Shown: positions 5,202-8,501 of the stretch, one piece after another
Layout: each line of letters starts with the position of its first letter
Position numbering within the stretch: position 1 is the first letter of the stretch
Assembly (NCBI GenBank): GCA_015489555.1
Contig: WFZN01000026.1
Span: 1 to 8,501, forward strand
Origin: Candidatus Dojkabacteria bacterium
Lineage (GTDB): Bacteria; Patescibacteriota; Dojkabacteria; GCA-002793355
DNA: 8,501 nucleotides
Direction of reading: 5' to 3'
Notes under the pieces: generated by a model
Databases searched by the model: none
What the model saw: the letters and a program-made list of their open reading frames with translations, nothing else
Told to the model about the DNA's origin: nothing
Made by a program: the position numbers and the translations under genes

Positions 5202-6653
5202 CTAATCTATACAGTTTGATTCACCGTTTGCGCATTTAAGGTGAAAATAGTATGAATAAATATTTAAGTCAGGATGATATATCCTAATATATTTACCGCC
5301 TTTATAGTAACGTACTACGAGTTTCCCGTCTGCTATTGCATAAACCGGGGCCCCTTCACTATACATATTAAAGCAGGCTTCATTGGATGAGTTTTTTGTA
5401 AACCTTTGAAGATTCTCGTATAGTCGTTCTATTGAGCTCGTGCTAAGGATGCCATTACATAGCGTATTAAGATACAATTGCTTTGTGCGGCAGTAACATG
5501 CTTCTGGATTTTGAGCAGAGCAGTAGGAACGGATTCCTCTACTACCGCTTACAAGATCATTGGCTTTGTGTCCTGAGTGATATCCTTGAGTAACAATAGG
5601 TGAATCTATAGGGGGCCTCACTATTTGTCCGCGGAATGTGTTACCAGCAACAATGGGCGCGGGATTAAATGCTGTCCCTGTTGTGACGTCTTTTACCGCA
5701 AAGTGAAGGTGGGTTCCAAAGGCACATCCAGAGTGGCCAATGAACCCTATGACGTCTCCTTTTTTAACTTCTGTGCCACTTTGAATCGAAACGTTTTCGA
5801 AGAATCGTAATAGGGCTACTGCGACCTGGTTATGCATGCGGTTTATCTCAGCCTGTTGTTGTTTTAGGGCTTTTATTTGGGTTTCTAATTTAGCTAGTTC
5901 TTGGTTGTATTCGTTCTCTTTTTGCAAAAGCGAATCGCGAGATTGGTTTAATGCCTTGGTTTCTTTTTCCGCCTCTGCACGTTTTGCGCTCAGTTCATCC
6001 AGTTTTTCATTTAGGATTTTCTTTTGTTCTTGTATATGTTCATGTAATAATTTCAAAAAGTTTATCTTTGTTTCATATTCTGTTACAGAGTAATTAAGGT
6101 ATCCCATCAGTTCGAAGAATTGGTAGATTTTCCCTTCTAGCAGTAATTGCTCCCAAGGTAGGCTTTGCAGGGAATAGTTAAGCAAGAGATACTTATGTAG
6201 AGAGTCTTTTGTCACTTCCAGTTTGGCTTGATTAGTGTCAATGTCTGCTTGGATTTCGTTTATTTTGTCTTGTAGTATAGCTTCCTCTTTTAGTAATATG
6301 TTTAACTTTAGAGTCTTCTCTTGTATCTGCAGCTCAAGTAAAGCACGTTCCTCGCGAAGAATTTTTAGCCTCTTGGTTATGGTCGTCTTGTCTTTCCCTA
6401 ATTTTTTTAATGATTCCTTTATTTTTTGTATGTCTTTCTCAAGTTTGTTATATAAATCCTTTAGTTCTTCGGCGGAGCATTGGCCTGTGTTTTCTAAAGA
6501 GCAGTTTTGGGTTGTATCATTTGACTTTACCGAGAGTACGAGTTTGTTTGTAACTATTAGGCTTACTCCCACGATAAGCAATACTAGGAGGGATTTGTAT
6601 AGTTTGGGTCTAGTGTTCCTTAATATGGAGAATAAATTTTTTAGCTGTCGCAT
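5202..6653 (-). CDS. Exported coiled-coil protein with circularly permuted M23 (LytM) peptidase domain, FtsEX partner
   Basis: Probable peptidoglycan endopeptidase or hydrolase activator controlled by FtsEX. The 483 aa comprise a basic N-terminus, one membrane segment or uncleaved signal (about 19-37), two long coiled coils (about 60-155 and 195-275) with a Trp/Leu-rich hinge between them, and a C-terminal LytM domain in swapped order. First come GTEVKKGDVIGFIGHSGC and GTHLHF (H315, H317), normally the domain's end. Then come SPIVTQGYHSGHKAND (H362, D366; HxxxD), a Cys-rich insert (about 367-432), EGAPVYAIADGKLVV and YYFHL (H471), normally the beginning. Each metal or catalytic motif occurs once, so the site may be complete. 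Ten cysteines, all predicted outside, suggest disulfides. The start overlaps ftsX by 44 nt and no other start precedes the membrane segment. The partnership is inferred from EnvC/PcsB/RipC/CwlO analogy and gene order. Confidence 0.85.
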   Translation of the reverse strand: MRQLKNLFSILRNTRPKLYKSLLVLLIVGVSLIVTNKLVLSVKSNDTTQNCSLENTGQCSAEELKDLYNKLEKDIQKIKESLKKLGKDKTTITKRLKILREERALLELQIQEKTLKLNILLKEEAILQDKINEIQADIDTNQAKLEVTKDSLHKYLLLNYSLQSLPWEQLLLEGKIYQFFELMGYLNYSVTEYETKINFLKLLHEHIQEQKKILNEKLDELSAKRAEAEKETKALNQSRDSLLQKENEYNQELAKLETQIKALKQQQAEINRMHNQVAVALLRFFENVSIQSGTEVKKGDVIGFIGHSGCAFGTHLHFAVKDVTTGTAFNPAPIVAGNTFRGQIVRPPIDSPIVTQGYHSGHKANDLVSGSRGIRSYCSAQNPEACYCRTKQLYLNTLCNGILSTSSIERLYENLQRFTKNSSNEACFNMYSEGAPVYAIADGKLVVRYYKGGKYIRIYHPDLNIYSYYFHLKCANGESNCID

Positions 6654-7536
6654 ATGAAATTATAAAGGTAAATAATGCAATAGTTAATATCTCCGTTGCA
6701 GAGTAGAATAGAAGATCCTTATACGTAATGGGGGGAAGAATCTGTAGGAATATGCGGGCTATGAGTTTAGTATATGAATCAAAAAGTAGTGGGAGCATAA
6801 GCAATATAATGAACATGATTCCACCAATGGTACCGATAATACCAACAATTCCACCTTGTATAGCAAATGGAAGTACGATTAATTTTGATTTGGCGCCAAG
6901 CAGTTTCATTGTATGTATTTCCTCCCGTGCTTGATATATGCTCATTTTTATGCTCATGTGTATTAGATAAATGGTGATAAGAGCCAACAGCCCTAGGGTG
7001 GTTGCTCCGGTTATTTTTATGGCTCGAGTAATCTTATTGATCCGTTCTACTAGTTTTTCAAAGTATATAATTTGTATTACCTTTGGGTTAGAGGCCTCTT
7101 CTTGTTTTAATGCATATATGAGATCTTTGTGAGAAACATCTGGTTTAAGGTGAATTCTTATGATGGGAATTATATTTTCTTTAGATTGCTGTGTACGTTT
7201 GAAGGTCTTGGGATCTACACCTAGTTGTTTTAGGCTCTCATCCTCAAGTCGTGCAGAGTCAGTAACTTCTATATTGGCAACAGCTGGATATATCTTTATC
7301 TCTTCTACGAGTTTTTTTATTTCCTCTGTCGGTGTTAGTGGCTCAAATAGCACAGAGACTTTTTGTTGTTTCTGTAAATATACCCCAAGTTGGTACGCCG
7401 AGTAAGCAAGAAATAGGAAGAAATTAAGCAGTACTACCGTTATGCTCGTCATAATAACTGTCGATATAAATGTAGGGGTATTCCTCTTTATATACTGCAT
7501 CGCATATTTAATCGAAAGATGCATCTTGTTTACCAT
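6610..7536 (-). CDS. ftsX: Cell division protein FtsX (ABC transporter-like permease)
   Basis: FtsX is the membrane half of FtsEX, which passes ATP hydrolysis by FtsE to a periplasmic or extracellular wall hydrolase at the division site. The 308 aa show the family layout: a short amphipathic N-terminus, TM1 (about 24-48), a large extracellular loop (about 50-168) that should bind the coiled-coil partner, then TM2 (about 175-197), TM3 (about 222-250) and TM4 (about 278-298). The cytoplasmic REEIHTMKLLGA (204-215) between TM2 and TM3 is the characteristic segment expected to contact FtsE. The start codon directly follows the ftsE stop (TAA then ATG). A second Met at codon 5 is an alternative start. 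The 3' end overlaps the M23 gene by 44 nt. Confidence 0.92.
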   Translation of the reverse strand: MVNKMHLSIKYAMQYIKRNTPTFISTVIMTSITVVLLNFFLFLAYSAYQLGVYLQKQQKVSVLFEPLTPTEEIKKLVEEIKIYPAVANIEVTDSARLEDESLKQLGVDPKTFKRTQQSKENIIPIIRIHLKPDVSHKDLIYALKQEEASNPKVIQIIYFEKLVERINKITRAIKITGATTLGLLALITIYLIHMSIKMSIYQAREEIHTMKLLGAKSKLIVLPFAIQGGIVGIIGTIGGIMFIILLMLPLLFDSYTKLIARIFLQILPPITYKDLLFYSATEILTIALFTFIISYATAKKFILHIKEH

Positions 7537-8445
7537 TTATTTTATGTATTTTCTAATAGTGTTAATTAATAAATCGAGGTCTCTTTCGGTAAAAGCTAGT
7601 TTTTCTTTATAGAGTTTTGGTGTGAGGTCTAATAGCTTTTCAACTGTAACGGGTAGCAGCGCAGCAAGTTTCTCTTTAATAGAGTCAGGAAGTTCCTGTA
7701 ATACCTTTTTTGTTTTCTCGTCTAGATTCGGTGGGGGAGCATAGTAACGTCTCTTTAGCTCGTCAAATGTTAGATTTTTATATATTTGTCCTTGTTCTAG
7801 GTACCAAATTCTAGGTTTACTAAATTGGTGATATATATCTAGATCGTGAGTGGCTATAACTAGGGTTATTCCCTTTATGGGTAAGCGTTTTAGAATCTCC
7901 ACTATTAGTTCGTGATTATATGGATCAAGATCACCTGTGGGTTCATCTGCAAGAAGTATATGTGGACTGGTAGCCAATGCACGTGCGATAGCTACTCTTT
8001 TCTGTTCTCCTCCAGACAAGTATTGGGGGTAGTAGTCTTTTTTTTCAAGCATTCCAACCATATTTAGAAGGTTTAGCACGATATCCTCCTGTTCATGCCT
8101 ATTTACTCCTATAATTTCGAGTACAAATCTTATGTTTTCAAAAACAGTTTTATGGGTTATTAATCTGTTGTTTTGGAAAACGAATCCGATGTTTTGTCTT
8201 AAGAGGGTAAGTTCCTTTTGAGAAAGGTTGTTTACAGAACGGTCGTTTATCTTGATATCTCCGTGGTCTAAGATCTCTTCTCTGATTATTAGTTTTAGTA
8301 AGGTGCTTTTCCCTGAACCTGATTTCCCAGTTAAAAGTATCACGTCCTTAGGTTTTATTAGAAAGTCCTCTCCTAGTAATATTGGAATTATTTTATTTTT
8401 TAAAGAGAATATTTTAGTCGCTTTTACCCCTTTTACAGTAATCAT
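7537..8445 (-). CDS. ftsE: Cell division ATP-binding protein FtsE with a C-terminal extension
   Basis: ABC ATPase that drives FtsX at the divisome. Motifs: Walker A GKSGSGKST (40-48), Q-loop Q91 in FVFQNN, signature LSGGEQKRVAIARAL (143-157), Walker B ILLADEPTGDLD (163-174, E168 catalytic) and H-loop H200 in ATHD. The ATPase core ends near residue 232, as in ordinary FtsE of about 220-230 aa. About 70 further residues follow: a YAPPPN linker, then a helical, charged region (KTKKVLQELPDSIKEKL, LLDLTPKLYKEKL, RDLDLLINTIRKYIK) without a motif I recognise. This is the first gene of the ftsE-ftsX-M23 operon. ftsX begins at the base after the stop. A TATAAT just before the ATG suggests a leaderless transcript. 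Confidence 0.94.
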   Translation of the reverse strand: MITVKGVKATKIFSLKNKIIPILLGEDFLIKPKDVILLTGKSGSGKSTLLKLIIREEILDHGDIKINDRSVNNLSQKELTLLRQNIGFVFQNNRLITHKTVFENIRFVLEIIGVNRHEQEDIVLNLLNMVGMLEKKDYYPQYLSGGEQKRVAIARALATSPHILLADEPTGDLDPYNHELIVEILKRLPIKGITLVIATHDLDIYHQFSKPRIWYLEQGQIYKNLTFDELKRRYYAPPPNLDEKTKKVLQELPDSIKEKLAALLPVTVEKLLDLTPKLYKEKLAFTERDLDLLINTIRKYIK

Positions 8446-8452
8446 ATATAAG

Positions 8453-8458
8453 ATTATA
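8453..8458 (-). promoter_or_regulatory. Candidate -10 box for the ftsEX-M23 operon
   Basis: A perfect minus-strand TATAAT lies 7 nt before the ftsE ATG at 8445, which would start transcription at about the start codon. The hexamer 17 bp upstream, GCAACA (8481-8476), matches only the last three positions of TTGACA. The remaining bases to the window edge show no supportable gene. Confidence 0.55.
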
Positions 8459-8501
8459 CAGAAGTAGGATATTTATGTTGCCCTTGAGAATCTTTTGAAC
8501 A

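Noticed and set aside
5836..6657. Plus-strand Ser/Phe/Cys-rich open frames opposite the M23 gene
   Set aside because: They are antisense images of the Lys/Glu-rich coiled coil, with low-complexity composition and no family motifs.
8454..8501. Tail of an upstream minus-strand gene ending at TAA 8456-8454
   Set aside because: Only 15 codons are visible, another minus frame is open as well, and no family feature can be recognised.
1..8501. Alternative genetic code (UGA as glycine, or UAG sense), as in some Patescibacteria
   Set aside because: All intact genes read through without in-frame TGA or TAG and end at sensible places with TAA or TAG; the only anomaly is in the CYTH gene.

Overview
This AT-rich window looks like a Candidate Phyla Radiation (Patescibacteria) genome, probably near Katanobacteria or Microgenomates. 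This is inferred from gene style, not from a marker-gene tree. The signs are small compact genes, no convincing Shine-Dalgarno (SD) motif before any start, -10 boxes a few bases from start codons, an EndoQ-type nuclease paired with a mini-UvrD helicase, a SurA-like protein without its isomerase domain, and an ftsE-ftsX-M23 cluster. Stops at TAA, TAG and TGA fit the standard bacterial code. No phage, insertion sequence or CRISPR array is visible.

Layout. Positions 1-117 (-) hold the start of a possible unknown gene that runs off the left edge. Positions 146-2979 (-) are a two-gene DNA-repair operon: an EndoQ-like PHP endonuclease, then, after 2 nt, a 498-aa SF1A (UvrD/Rep-like) helicase. Both proteins end in a Qxx-L-F peptide that resembles a beta-sliding-clamp binding motif. 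A 35-bp divergent promoter region separates this operon from tRNA-Gln(CTG) at 3015-3085 (+). Next comes a CYTH-family gene at about 3116-3708 (+), broken by a TAG at codon 2 and a -1 shift at an A5T5 run. Then bS21 at 3745-3981 (+) follows a near-consensus promoter that leaves almost no leader. Positions 3982-4188 are a convergent intergenic stretch with a 15-bp GC-rich hairpin and a weaker hairpin at the 3' end of the minus-strand gene.

The right half is all minus strand. A membrane-anchored SurA/PrsA-like protein (4189-5022) has its own upstream region (5023-5201). Further upstream is a divisome operon transcribed ftsE (7537-8445), ftsX (6610-7536), then an exported coiled-coil M23 protein (5202-6653). 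FtsE and FtsX should form the ATP-driven transmembrane switch, and the coiled-coil protein should be the cell-wall hydrolase or activator it controls, as in FtsEX-EnvC, FtsEX-PcsB and FtsEX-RipC.

The most unusual things seen are: the M23 domain is in circularly permuted order, with HxH before HxxxD and a cysteine-rich insert between the halves; both repair proteins carry terminal clamp-like peptides; the CYTH gene is interrupted immediately after a tRNA-Gln(CTG); and promoter geometry suggests leaderless mRNAs.
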